DNA of 17,731 nt from an uncultured Bacillota bacterium (GCA_905208455.1 CAJLPK010000028.1:1-17731), one strand, 5' to 3'; shown: positions 1 through 4,999, counted from the stretch's first letter. Translations and numbers: made by a program. The notes: generated from the letters alone by a model not told the origin.

Positions 1-455
1 CCTGCCATAAAATACGTTTGTTCGTGGATGGTGCCCCCGTGGGTCTCCCCGACATTGCTTTGGAAATCCTCCAGGCTCCCGAAAAAGCAGCCCGTGCGCA
101 CATAGTATCCCTCTTGCGCTTTGAAAAAATATGCTTTCCTGTTTTCGCGTCCGATCCTGTCAAATGCTGTGTATATGCTGTCCGTTAGTCCTTCATGGCT
201 ACAATGCTCGCCAAAGCTGCATTGCACGCCAAACCGGCATTGCTCGCTGAACCGGCATTGCTCCCCAAAGCTGCAACCCTCGCCGAAACTGCATTGCTCG
301 CCAAAGCCGCACAGCTCGCCAAAGCTACAGCCATCGTCAAACGCGCAGTGTGCCGGGAAATCCCGGATCAACAGATATTCGCCGCGCGGGCATATGATAT
401 GCCCGTTTTTGTCTCTCTCGAATTTCTCAAAATCCGCTCCTGTATATCTTTTCAT
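1..455 (-). CDS. Cys-rich hexapeptide-repeat protein (3' end missing)
   Basis: This leftward reading frame enters from an ATG at 455 and stays open to the window edge (at least 151 residues). AAGGAGT lies 8 to 9 nt upstream of that ATG. A second in-frame ATG at 461 sits too close to the ribosome binding site. The N-terminal 36 residues start MKRYTGADFEKFERD. Seven tandem six-residue units of the form C-S/R-F-G-E-x follow (about residues 43-84), then a non-repetitive C-terminal part with the motif GYYVRTGCFFGSLEDF. The repeats resemble a short beta-helix or solenoid, like pentapeptide and hexapeptide repeat proteins, with one cysteine per turn. Proteins of this look occur in Firmicutes phages and elements, but I know of no established function. 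The rightward frames over the same DNA are shadows of the repeat. Confidence 0.8.
   Translation of the reverse strand, partial: MKRYTGADFEKFERDKNGHIICPRGEYLLIRDFPAHCAFDDGCSFGELCGFGEQCSFGEGCSFGEQCRFSEQCRFGVQCSFGEHCSHEGLTDSIYTAFDRIGRENRKAYFFKAQEGYYVRTGCFFGSLEDFQSNVGETHGGTIHEQTYFMA
195..329 (-). repeat. 18-bp in-frame coding repeat (about 7 copies)
   Basis: The DNA has an 18-bp period encoding units such as CSFGEL, CGFGEQ, CSFGEG, CRFSEQ and CSFGEH on the minus strand. Copies differ at third positions and at the variable residues. This indicates expansion by tandem duplication followed by divergence. It is part of the coding sequence and is not an intergenic array. Confidence 0.85.
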
Positions 456-554
456 TTGCATGCACTCCTTTTCTGTGCTACACTTTCAGTGGACACGAGT
501 TCTGCCGCGCTTTGCAGCTTCCCCTTGCTTGCGCGGCTTTTCTTTTGCCGATTT

Positions 555-674
555 TCAGCCTATCACCGCCCATACCACCCACGCCGCCCACCGAAACACG
601 GTAAACCCCACCGCCGTGCCTGCAAAGATCCAGTAAAACCAGGCATCGCTGTATGGTTCTATCCTGCGTTTCAT
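555..674 (-). CDS. Putative single-pass membrane microprotein, 39 aa
   Basis: This short frame starts at ATG 674 and ends at TGA 555-557. AAAAAGGAG lies upstream (11 nt from GGAG to the ATG). The product begins MKRRIEPYSD and is followed by about 27 hydrophobic, Trp-rich residues (roughly 12-38), which would make one membrane helix with the basic N-terminus in the cytoplasm. It lies between an HTH gene and the Cys-repeat gene on the same strand. Its start and ribosome binding site lie inside the left cassette repeat (668-719). In the second repeat copy the same ATG overlaps the stop of the HTH gene as ATGA, which suggests this was once a translationally coupled downstream gene. Size and composition are all that support it. 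An overlapping frame at 478-720 is judged less likely. Confidence 0.4.
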   Translation of the reverse strand: MKRRIEPYSDAWFYWIFAGTAVGFTVFRWAAWVVWAVIG

Positions 675-719
675 TGTTTTTCTTGCTCCTTTTTGGTATC
701 CTGTTCTTGGTGTTCGTCA
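668..719. repeat. Left cassette repeat, copy 1 (52 bp)
   Basis: These 52 bp are identical to 1609-1660. In copy 2 they encode the last 16 codons of the HTH gene. Here they are out of frame with the HTH gene, which stops at the repeat edge (717-719). They carry the ribosome binding site and start of the 39-aa membrane microprotein instead. Confidence 0.95.
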
Positions 720-947
720 ACTGCCTTGAGTTGATTGTGGAATAATTGGCGTCGTACTCATAAACAGGTCTTCTACTGTTGTGCCAAAAATTCCAGCTAG
801 GTGAATTGCTCTGATTATCGCGTGTTTGTCAGTCAATCCTAATTCCCACCCACTTAGTGTTGTCTGTGGGATTCCGCTTATTTGCGAAAGTTTAGGTTGA
901 CTATATCCAAAGCGCTTGCGATACTCTTTTACTTTTGAACGATTCAT
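717..947 (-). CDS. Cro/C1-type HTH regulator (module 1, leftward)
   Basis: The 76-residue product has a canonical XRE-family helix-turn-helix. GYSQPKLSQISGIPQTTLSGWE (about residues 14-35) gives helices 2 and 3, with the usual Q, S and W-E positions. Start ATG 947 follows AAGGGG at about 5 nt. It is the leftward member of the first divergent pair and is driven by a consensus promoter at 991-1019. The C-terminal tail (STTPIIPQSTQGS) is unrelated to that of the second leftward regulator, because the frame ends where the shared repeat begins. By analogy with phage switches it would be the Cro-like or early-gene regulator acting on the AACG-N6-CGTT operators. That role is inference. Confidence 0.85.
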   Translation of the reverse strand: MNRSKVKEYRKRFGYSQPKLSQISGIPQTTLSGWELGLTDKHAIIRAIHLAGIFGTTVEDLFMSTTPIIPQSTQGS

Positions 948-961
948 CTTCGCCCCTTTCC

Positions 962-1031
962 AACGATATATCGTTTAACGTTCTATCGTTATTTTAGTGG
1001 TTTTGTTTGTATTTGTCAACTATTTATCGTT
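962..1031. promoter_or_regulatory. Module 1 operator array: three 14-bp AACG-N6-CGTT sites
   Basis: The intergenic region between the divergent HTH genes carries AACGATATATCGTT (962-975, perfect palindrome), AACGTTCTATCGTT (977-990) and AACTATTTATCGTT (1018-1031, one arm degenerate). The middle site abuts the -10 of the leftward promoter and the third overlaps its -35. This is the arrangement expected for repressor control. No strong rightward promoter is visible. A TGGTTT-17-TATTTA candidate is weak. Confidence 0.8.
991..1019 (-). promoter_or_regulatory. Leftward sigma-A promoter of module 1
   Basis: On the minus strand TTGACA (1014-1019), a 17-bp spacer and TAAAAT (991-996) form a near-consensus promoter for the HTH gene at 717-947. 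It is flanked by operators on both sides. Confidence 0.85.
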
Positions 1032-1049
1032 AATCTTGGAGGTTCTTTC

Positions 1050-1538
1050 ATGTATGGTGAAATTGATGCTTTGCAAGAACTGATTTTGCGGTTATGCTCG
1101 GAAAAAAACATTACTGTGAATAAACTTGCCACCCTTTCTCATTTAACTCAGTCAACCATAGACAGCATCTTGAAGGGGAGAAGCAAGAACCCAACAATAA
1201 AAACGCTCCAGAAGATAGCAGATGGCTTCAATATGGACTATAGAGATTTTATTCAACGTCTAAGAAGCATAGAGGACGAGAAAAATCCCAACCCACCCAA
1301 ATCAGATTACTCTCCCGGAGATGCCATGTGGACAAACGCCGGCCTCAAGCTGTGGGAAATCCGAAAGTCTAGAAACATCTCTTTGTATGACGTGGTAAAA
1401 GCAACCAGTGTCGATGTCGATTATGAATCTGGAAGCTTTGGGTTAAAACCGTTGTCCAGTCTCATCGCTCTTGCGGATTATTTCGACGTATCCCTTGACT
1501 ACCTCGTCGGCCGTTCAGACGACCCCGCAAGGCATTGA
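1050..1538 (+). CDS. Double-HTH regulator (module 1, rightward)
   Basis: The 162-residue protein has two Cro/C1-type DNA-binding regions. The first (about residues 9-62) is a complete HTH with helix-3 sequence LTQSTIDSILKGR. A Pro/Asp-rich linker (about 72-93) follows. The second (about 97-155) has a poorly conserved recognition helix and ends in FDVSLDYLVGRSDDPARH. This tail is identical to the end of the single-HTH protein at 1930-2157. Start ATG 1050 has GGAGG 8 nt upstream. There is no S24 protease domain, so cleavage-based induction is not expected. It is divergent from 717-947 and followed by a hairpin terminator in the shared right repeat. It is likely the CI-like member of the pair. 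Whether the second domain still binds DNA or only dimerises is unknown. Confidence 0.85.
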   Translation: MYGEIDALQELILRLCSEKNITVNKLATLSHLTQSTIDSILKGRSKNPTIKTLQKIADGFNMDYRDFIQRLRSIEDEKNPNPPKSDYSPGDAMWTNAGLKLWEIRKSRNISLYDVVKATSVDVDYESGSFGLKPLSSLIALADYFDVSLDYLVGRSDDPARH

Positions 1539-1591
1539 TAAGTTTTTTCCAAAACATATCTACGCCCCTCGCCCAGCTCTGTGCTGGGCTT
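1482..1591 (+). repeat. Right cassette repeat, copy 1 (110 bp)
   Basis: It matches 2101-2210 at 105 of 110 positions by eye. It encodes the end of the upstream HTH protein, its stop codon, about 30 bp of untranslated sequence and a terminator hairpin. Identity continues through the noncoding part, so it reflects DNA-level duplication rather than protein conservation. Confidence 0.95.
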
Positions 1592-1595
1592 CTTT
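1571..1595 (+). terminator. Terminator of module 1 rightward gene
   Basis: GCCCAGC, loop TCTGT, GCTGGGC, followed by TTCTTTG. The T-rich tract is on the plus-strand side only, so leftward transcripts should not stop here. Confidence 0.75.
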
Positions 1596-1608
1596 GTATT
1601 CCTTGTTT

Positions 1609-1660
1609 GTTTCATTGTTTTTCTTGCTCCTTTTTGGTATCCTGTTCTTGGTGTTCGTCA
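1609..1660. repeat. Left cassette repeat, copy 2 (52 bp)
   Basis: Identical to 668-719. Here it is in frame and encodes the Glu/Gln/Lys-rich tail of the HTH gene at 1612-1848, ending in TGA overlapping an ATG (ATGA at 1615-1612). Confidence 0.95.
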
Positions 1661-1848
1661 GCTACTGCGAATAGCTGACGGTGGGATTTTTGGAATAGGT
1701 CTTCCAGTTTAACAAGAACGTCATATGAGGGTTTGCGTCGATTATTTTCCCAGTCGCATACGGTTTGGCATGAAACTCCACACTTTTTTGCGACATAATC
1801 TTGTTTCCAATCTCTCTCTCTCCGTTCTTGCTTTAAAACTAATTTCAT
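1612..1848 (-). CDS. Cro/C1-type HTH regulator (module 2, leftward)
   Basis: The 78-residue product has an XRE-type HTH: DWKQDYVAKKCGVSCQTVCD (about residues 13-32), followed by WENNRRKPS. It ends in a charged tail, ADEHQEQDTKKEQEKQ. Start ATG 1848 follows AAGGAGGG at a normal distance. It is driven leftward from the promoter at 1890-1918 and is divergent from 1930-2157. Its HTH is unrelated in detail to those of modules 1 and 3, so it should read a different operator. The last 16 residues are encoded by the 52-bp repeat shared with module 1. The Cro-like role is inferred from position. Confidence 0.85.
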   Translation of the reverse strand: MKLVLKQERRERDWKQDYVAKKCGVSCQTVCDWENNRRKPSYDVLVKLEDLFQKSHRQLFAVADEHQEQDTKKEQEKQ

Positions 1849-1868
1849 TTTCCCTCCTTCTTCTCAAA

Positions 1869-1912
1869 CTACGCAATTAGCGTAGCTATATAATATTATG
1901 CTTTTAGCGTAG
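1869..1912. promoter_or_regulatory. Module 2 operators: two 17-bp dyads
   Basis: CTACGCAATTAGCGTAG (1869-1885) is a dyad with 6-bp arms. TTATGCTTTTAGCGTAG (1896-1912) is a second copy with one degenerate arm. The second site is exactly the 17-bp spacer of the leftward promoter. The first precedes a rightward TATAAT (1889-1894) that lacks a recognisable -35, and so would cover that promoter's spacer. Binding at either site would control one direction. Confidence 0.8.
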
Positions 1913-1918
1913 TGTCAA
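1890..1918 (-). promoter_or_regulatory. Leftward sigma-A promoter of module 2
   Basis: On the minus strand TTGACA (1913-1918), a 17-bp spacer that is itself an operator, and TATTAT (1890-1895). It serves the HTH gene at 1612-1848. Confidence 0.8.
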
Positions 1919-1929
1919 GAGGTGTTATT

Positions 1930-2157
1930 ATGTCTCCTGAAAATATTTTTGGCCAACGTATTTTTGAATTAAGGAAATCTGCTGGAATGACGCAAAAACA
2001 ACTTGGCGAATCAGTCGGACTGTCCATGCAAGCTATAAACGACATCGAAAAATGTAGGCGTCAAACAACCCTTCCTAAATCTATTCTCTTTGCTGATTTC
2101 TTCGACGTATCCCTCGATTACCTCGTGGGCCGTTCAGACGACCCCGCAAGGCATTGA
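1930..2157 (+). CDS. Single-HTH CI-like regulator (module 2, rightward)
   Basis: The 75-residue protein is almost entirely one XRE HTH domain: AGMTQKQLGESVGLSMQAIN, then DIEKCRRQT (about residues 18-46). It ends in the shared tail FDVSLDYLVGRSDDPARH. ATG 1930 is preferred because AGAGGTG lies 5 nt upstream. A GTG at 1912 would read through that site and through the operator. It is divergent from 1612-1848 and ends in a terminator in the right repeat. There is no protease domain. By layout it is a repressor of its partner's promoter; the target is inferred. Confidence 0.85.
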   Translation: MSPENIFGQRIFELRKSAGMTQKQLGESVGLSMQAINDIEKCRRQTTLPKSILFADFFDVSLDYLVGRSDDPARH

Positions 2158-2210
2158 TACGTTTTTCCCAAAACATATCTACGCCCCTCGCCCAGCTCTG
2201 TGCTGGGCTT
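2101..2210 (+). repeat. Right cassette repeat, copy 2 (110 bp)
   Basis: This is the counterpart of 1482-1591, with five differences counted by eye. It covers the end of the HTH gene, its stop codon and the terminator hairpin. Confidence 0.95.
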
Positions 2211-2213
2211 TTT
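2190..2213 (+). terminator. Terminator of module 2 rightward gene
   Basis: GCCCAGC, loop TCTGT, GCTGGGC, followed by TTTTTC. It has the same hairpin as at 1571 with a better T tract, and is unidirectional. Confidence 0.8.
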
Positions 2214-2228
2214 CTTACAAGCCAAGCA

Positions 2229-2411
2229 TTAGATTTTTTTGTATTCCGCGCAGAATCGCTCTGCCTCCTGCTTGGTATCAAATACATCAATCCACACGTC
2301 GCACAGCCGCGTTTCCTGACATCCGCTTTCCTCGCCCTCCTGGGCCAGCCGTACCTTTGCCATGATCTTGCCATTGCTAAAGATCCTTGCTTCCACTGCA
2401 TACCTCGCCAT
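2229..2411 (-). CDS. Small conserved-looking phage protein, 60 aa
   Basis: The product begins MARYAVEARIFSNGKIMAKV and ends DTKQEAERFCAEYKKI. Start ATG 2411 is set by a strong AAAGGAGGTG 6 to 7 nt upstream. A further upstream ATG at 2429 would include the binding site. The alternating polar and hydrophobic N-terminal half suggests a small beta-rich fold with a C-terminal helix. It lies 45 bp downstream of the module 3 HTH gene on the same strand, in the position of the first early gene after a Cro-like gene. An operator copy (2435-2447) lies just upstream, so it may be controlled separately. I do not recognise a function. Confidence 0.7.
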   Translation of the reverse strand: MARYAVEARIFSNGKIMAKVRLAQEGEESGCQETRLCDVWIDVFDTKQEAERFCAEYKKI

Positions 2412-2434
2412 GGTTACACCTCCTTTCATAAAGA

Positions 2435-2447
2435 AACTTATTAAGTT
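2435..2447. promoter_or_regulatory. Isolated module 3 operator copy
   Basis: AACTTATTAAGTT is a dyad of the same AACTT-N2-3-AAGTT type as the three sites in the module 3 intergenic region, followed by the same ACTCTT. It lies between the HTH gene and the 60-aa gene. No convincing promoter is seen next to it. Confidence 0.6.
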
Positions 2448-2456
2448 ACTCTTTTT

Positions 2457-2645
2457 CTAAAAAAATATTTTTTCAGGTTCTTTTATATGAAGTGCCTCTG
2501 AAAGCCTTTTTGCTTCATCCGTGCCAAAAACTCCTTGCTTCATACGCCTATAAAACGTAGATGTGGATACACCTATAATTTTGGCCGCTTCTTTCTGTGT
2601 CTTGCCACATCTGAACAATTCAAGACGCAATAAATCCATATCCAA
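2457..2645 (-). CDS. Cro-like HTH regulator (module 3, leftward)
   Basis: The product of about 62 residues contains KTQKEAAKIIGVSTSTFYRR (about 17-36), a clear HTH of the phage Cro-like type, followed by MKQGVFGTDEAKRLSEALHI. A TTG start at 2645 is chosen because GGAGG lies 9 nt upstream. The next ATG (2639) is 15 nt from it. Extending to the ATG at 2696 would run back through the promoter and an operator. It is divergent from the S24 repressor and upstream of the 60-aa gene, matching the cro position in Firmicutes prophages. Confidence 0.85.
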   Translation of the reverse strand: MDMDLLRLELFRCGKTQKEAAKIIGVSTSTFYRRMKQGVFGTDEAKRLSEALHIKEPEKIFF

Positions 2646-2666
2646 AAATACGCACCTCCAAAGGTA

Positions 2667-2756
2667 AACTATTAAGTTACTCTTATTATAATTCAATATT
2701 GAAACTTGTCAAGTTATTTTCTTGATTATTTAATCATATTTGACAACTTTTAAGTT
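2667..2756. promoter_or_regulatory. Module 3 operator array: AACTT-N2-3-AAGTT sites
   Basis: There are three dyads: AACTATTAAGTT (2667-2678), AACTTGTCAAGTT (2703-2715, perfect 6-bp arms) and AACTTTTAAGTT (2745-2756). The second covers the -35 of the leftward promoter. The third overlaps the -35 and spacer of the rightward promoter. The first lies near the leftward start point. This matches a CI/Cro control region. Confidence 0.8.
2685..2712 (-). promoter_or_regulatory. Leftward promoter of module 3
   Basis: On the minus strand TTGACA (2707-2712), a 16-bp spacer and TATAAT (2685-2690). It drives the Cro-like gene and probably the 60-aa gene. Confidence 0.85.
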
Positions 2757-2768
2757 ACCGTTTACAAT
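2740..2768 (+). promoter_or_regulatory. Rightward promoter for repressor and integrase
   Basis: TTGACA (2740-2745), a 17-bp spacer and TACAAT (2763-2768). The start point would be near 2775, about 18 nt before the repressor start codon. An operator overlaps the -35 and spacer, so the repressor may control itself. Confidence 0.85.
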
Positions 2769-2792
2769 TTTAACATAGGAGTGTGCATAACA

Positions 2793-3671
2793 ATGAATAT
2801 GGGAGACAAAATCAAACTGGCAAGAAAGCAGGCCAATCTATCACAAGAAGAACTAGGCCGCGCCATTGGGGTTGGAAAGCAAGCAGTCCACAAATATGAA
2901 AACAATATTGTAACGAATATTCCAATGGATAGACTCATCAAGATAGCCGCTGCGCTTAGCGTTGACCCTGCCTACTTGATGGGATGGGAAGGATCCCGCC
3001 AGAGCGATACCGCTCCGTGCAAAAGAAGTGCTAAATCCATGTTATTAAATGATAATCTTAAAAGATTAAGAAAAGAACGAGGCTTGACACTTGAAGAATT
3101 GGCAAAAGCAGTGAATACAAGCAGGCAGCAAATACATCGCTATGAAACGGGGATCATTCAAAATATCCCCACTGAAATGGTGGAAAAACTTGCCGCTGCG
3201 CTTTGCGTTGACCCCGCTTACTTGATGGGATGGGAAGAATCATCCTCACCTAATCCATACGGCATCCCCGGGATAGAGCCGTTGCCGGAAATGGTAGAAA
3301 TCCCCCTGCTGGGCACGATTGCATGCGGGACGCCGCTGCTTGCCGTGGAAAACATCGATGAGCATATACAAGCCCCGAAAACGTTTCATGCGTCCTTTGC
3401 CTTGCGCTGCAAGGGTGACAGCATGGTAAATGCGCGGATCCATGACGGCGACGTTGTATATATCCGCCAGCAGCCCGATGTAGAGAACGGCCAGATTGCC
3501 GCCGTACTGATTGACAATGAGGCCACCCTCAAGCGCGTATATAAGCAAGACGGGCTTGTTACCCTCGCCCCGGAAAATCCGCAATACCCGCCCTTGGTCT
3601 ATGTGGGCGAGGATATAAACAACATGCGCATCTTGGGGCTTGCCGTTGGATTTTCCAGCGCCATAGAATAG
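2793..3671 (+). CDS. CI/LexA-like S24 repressor with two HTH domains
   Basis: The 292-residue protein begins with two tandem XRE HTH domains (about residues 6-60 and 86-142). Each ends in VDPAYLMGWE. A C-terminal peptidase S24 (LexA/CI-type) domain follows (about 170-285). The expected features are present: a cleavage-site candidate A177-C178-G179, catalytic serine in GDSM (S210) and catalytic lysine in EATLKRVY (K247). Such repressors are inactivated by RecA-stimulated self-cleavage, so the element is probably DNA-damage inducible. ATG 2793 is preferred over GTG 2781, which overlaps the AGGAGTG site. Integrase starts 10 bp downstream, so the two are cotranscribed. Having two HTH domains is unusual for this family, and the end of the HTH is duplicated at DNA level. 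Confidence 0.95.
   Translation: MNMGDKIKLARKQANLSQEELGRAIGVGKQAVHKYENNIVTNIPMDRLIKIAAALSVDPAYLMGWEGSRQSDTAPCKRSAKSMLLNDNLKRLRKERGLTLEELAKAVNTSRQQIHRYETGIIQNIPTEMVEKLAAALCVDPAYLMGWEESSSPNPYGIPGIEPLPEMVEIPLLGTIACGTPLLAVENIDEHIQAPKTFHASFALRCKGDSMVNARIHDGDVVYIRQQPDVENGQIAAVLIDNEATLKRVYKQDGLVTLAPENPQYPPLVYVGEDINNMRILGLAVGFSSAIE
2946..2991 (+). repeat. 46-bp intragenic repeat in the repressor gene (copy 1)
   Basis: It matches 3192-3237 at 43 of 46 positions by eye. Both copies encode AAAL-x-VDPAYLMGWE at the end of an HTH domain. The DNA between the copies is much more diverged, so only the domain ends are recently related. Confidence 0.9.
3192..3237 (+). repeat. 46-bp intragenic repeat in the repressor gene (copy 2)
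   Basis: Second copy of the 2946-2991 segment, with three mismatches. It encodes the end of the second HTH domain, just before the linker to the S24 domain. Confidence 0.9.
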
Positions 3672-3681
3672 AGGTGCCGCG

Positions 3682-4824
3682 ATGATAAAGCCCATTAGCA
3701 AAGGCGGCGGGAAATGGTTGATCCGCATTTCCTGCGGCTATGAATACGGGGACAAGCGTATGATCCGGCGGACCATCTATCTCGACCCAAATATGACGGA
3801 AACTGCCCAGCGCCGGGAAGCGGAAAAGCAGACCGCTCTTTTGCTGGCAGAATATGAAACGGGGAAAATCACGGCGGCAAGGCCCGTCACGCTGGAACAG
3901 TTTTCCAGGCTTTGGTGGCGGGATTATGTAGAGCGCCGCCAGCTCTCAGACAGAACAAAAGAATATTATAAAATGATGCTCAATAGCCGCATACTGCCAA
4001 AGCTGGGCAGTGTAAAGCTAAAAGACATACGGCCGCAAACCTTGAACCGGTTTTATGCTTGGCTGGCCCAGCAAGGCATATCCGGCAGCACGCAACATAA
4101 ATATCATGGCGTTCTGTATACCATGTTAAAGTGCGCCGTTCGCTGGCAAATCATTTCCATGAACCCTGCCGACGCTGTGGAACCGCCTAAGAGCGATACA
4201 GTGGAATTTACCCCATACACCGACCAACAGGCCGCCGAAATGCTGCAAGCGCTTACAGACGAGCCAGCGCAGTGGAAAGCTTATATATACCTGGCCTTAT
4301 ACGGGCAGCTGCGGCGCGGGGAAATGGTGGGGCTTGATTGGGACAGCGTGAACGGCAATAAAATACAAATCAAACAGGCCGCCATCTATGCGCGGGGGCA
4401 AGGCACAAAGCTAAAGCCGCCGAAAACAGCAAGCGGTATGCGCACGATCATAGTCCCCCCATCTGTGGAAGCTGAATTGCGGCGCTGGAAGGCAGAGCAA
4501 AACAAGCAGCGGCTAAGGCTGGGCGAGTTTTGGTATAACAGCGGGGCGGTGTTTACGCAATGGGACGGGCAGCGCATGCACCCGGACACGCCGACAAGAT
4601 GGTTTCATAAGTTTCTGGCCCGTCATGGTCTCCCGCATATCCGCCTGCACGATCTAAGGCATACGGGCGCTTCCCTGCTCATTGCCTGCGGCCTGGATAT
4701 AGAGACGGTGAAAAACCGCTTAGGGCATGCCAAAGCATCCACTACCCTGGATATATACGCCCATGCTTTTGAACACAATGACCGCCGCGCCGCCGACCTG
4801 CTGGAAAAAATATTGCAAAAATAA
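3682..4824 (+). CDS. int: Tyrosine-type site-specific integrase
   Basis: The 380-residue protein has the layout of Firmicutes phage/Tn916-type integrases: an N-terminal arm-binding region (about 1-60), a SAM-like core-binding domain (about 70-165) and a C-terminal catalytic domain (about 180-378). Catalytic positions are visible: R211 in QLRRGE, the lysine in PPKTASGMR, H323 and R326 in HDLRH, H349 in LGHAKAS and nucleophile Y359 in LDIYAH. It catalyses recombination between the element and its attachment site, very likely the adjacent tRNA-Thr. Start ATG 3682 has GAGGTG 5 nt upstream and follows the repressor stop by 10 bp. A terminator begins at its stop codon. The gene looks intact. Confidence 0.97.
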   Translation: MIKPISKGGGKWLIRISCGYEYGDKRMIRRTIYLDPNMTETAQRREAEKQTALLLAEYETGKITAARPVTLEQFSRLWWRDYVERRQLSDRTKEYYKMMLNSRILPKLGSVKLKDIRPQTLNRFYAWLAQQGISGSTQHKYHGVLYTMLKCAVRWQIISMNPADAVEPPKSDTVEFTPYTDQQAAEMLQALTDEPAQWKAYIYLALYGQLRRGEMVGLDWDSVNGNKIQIKQAAIYARGQGTKLKPPKTASGMRTIIVPPSVEAELRRWKAEQNKQRLRLGEFWYNSGAVFTQWDGQRMHPDTPTRWFHKFLARHGLPHIRLHDLRHTGASLLIACGLDIETVKNRLGHAKASTTLDIYAHAFEHNDRRAADLLEKILQK

Positions 4825-4849
4825 AAGAGGGTTGAACCCCTCTTTTTTT
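4823..4849. terminator. Terminator after integrase, probably bidirectional
   Basis: AAAAGAGGG, loop TTGAAC, CCCTCTTTT then TTT. On the minus strand the same hairpin is followed by TTTTATTTTT, so it can also stop a leftward transcript. Confidence 0.9.
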
Positions 4850-4999
4850 ATTGCCAGTTTTTCACAGTTTATCAAATTTCGCCGCGAAACAGGATAAAGC
4901 GCCGGGCGAGGTACAAAAAGAAAAGGCCGCAAAGGAAGTTTTTATCCCCGCAAGCCTTTTTCAGAAAAGGAGTGTCACCCACTGAATTGTTGCACTTAT

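Noticed and set aside
30..56. Third copy of the TGGTGCCCC repeat at the left edge
   Set aside because: It lies inside the Cys-repeat gene and matches for only nine bases before diverging, so it is probably chance.
195..345. CRISPR-like short repeat array
   Set aside because: The period is 18 bp with no unique spacers, and it is fully explained by in-frame C-x-F-G-E-x coding repeats on the minus strand.
478..720. Leftward 80-residue frame overlapping the membrane microprotein
   Set aside because: There is no ribosome binding site at its start, and its composition is unlike a folded protein. The 39-residue frame in the same DNA has a better start and a coherent membrane helix. It cannot be fully excluded.
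121..734. Two rightward reading frames of 171 and 179 residues
   Set aside because: They run antisense through the Cys-repeat gene, show low-complexity repeats caused by that gene, and lack ribosome binding sites.
4720..4932. Leftward frame downstream of the SOS-type promoter
   Set aside because: It has no ribosome binding site, runs through the terminator hairpin and is antisense to the integrase catalytic end. It does not look like a protein gene.
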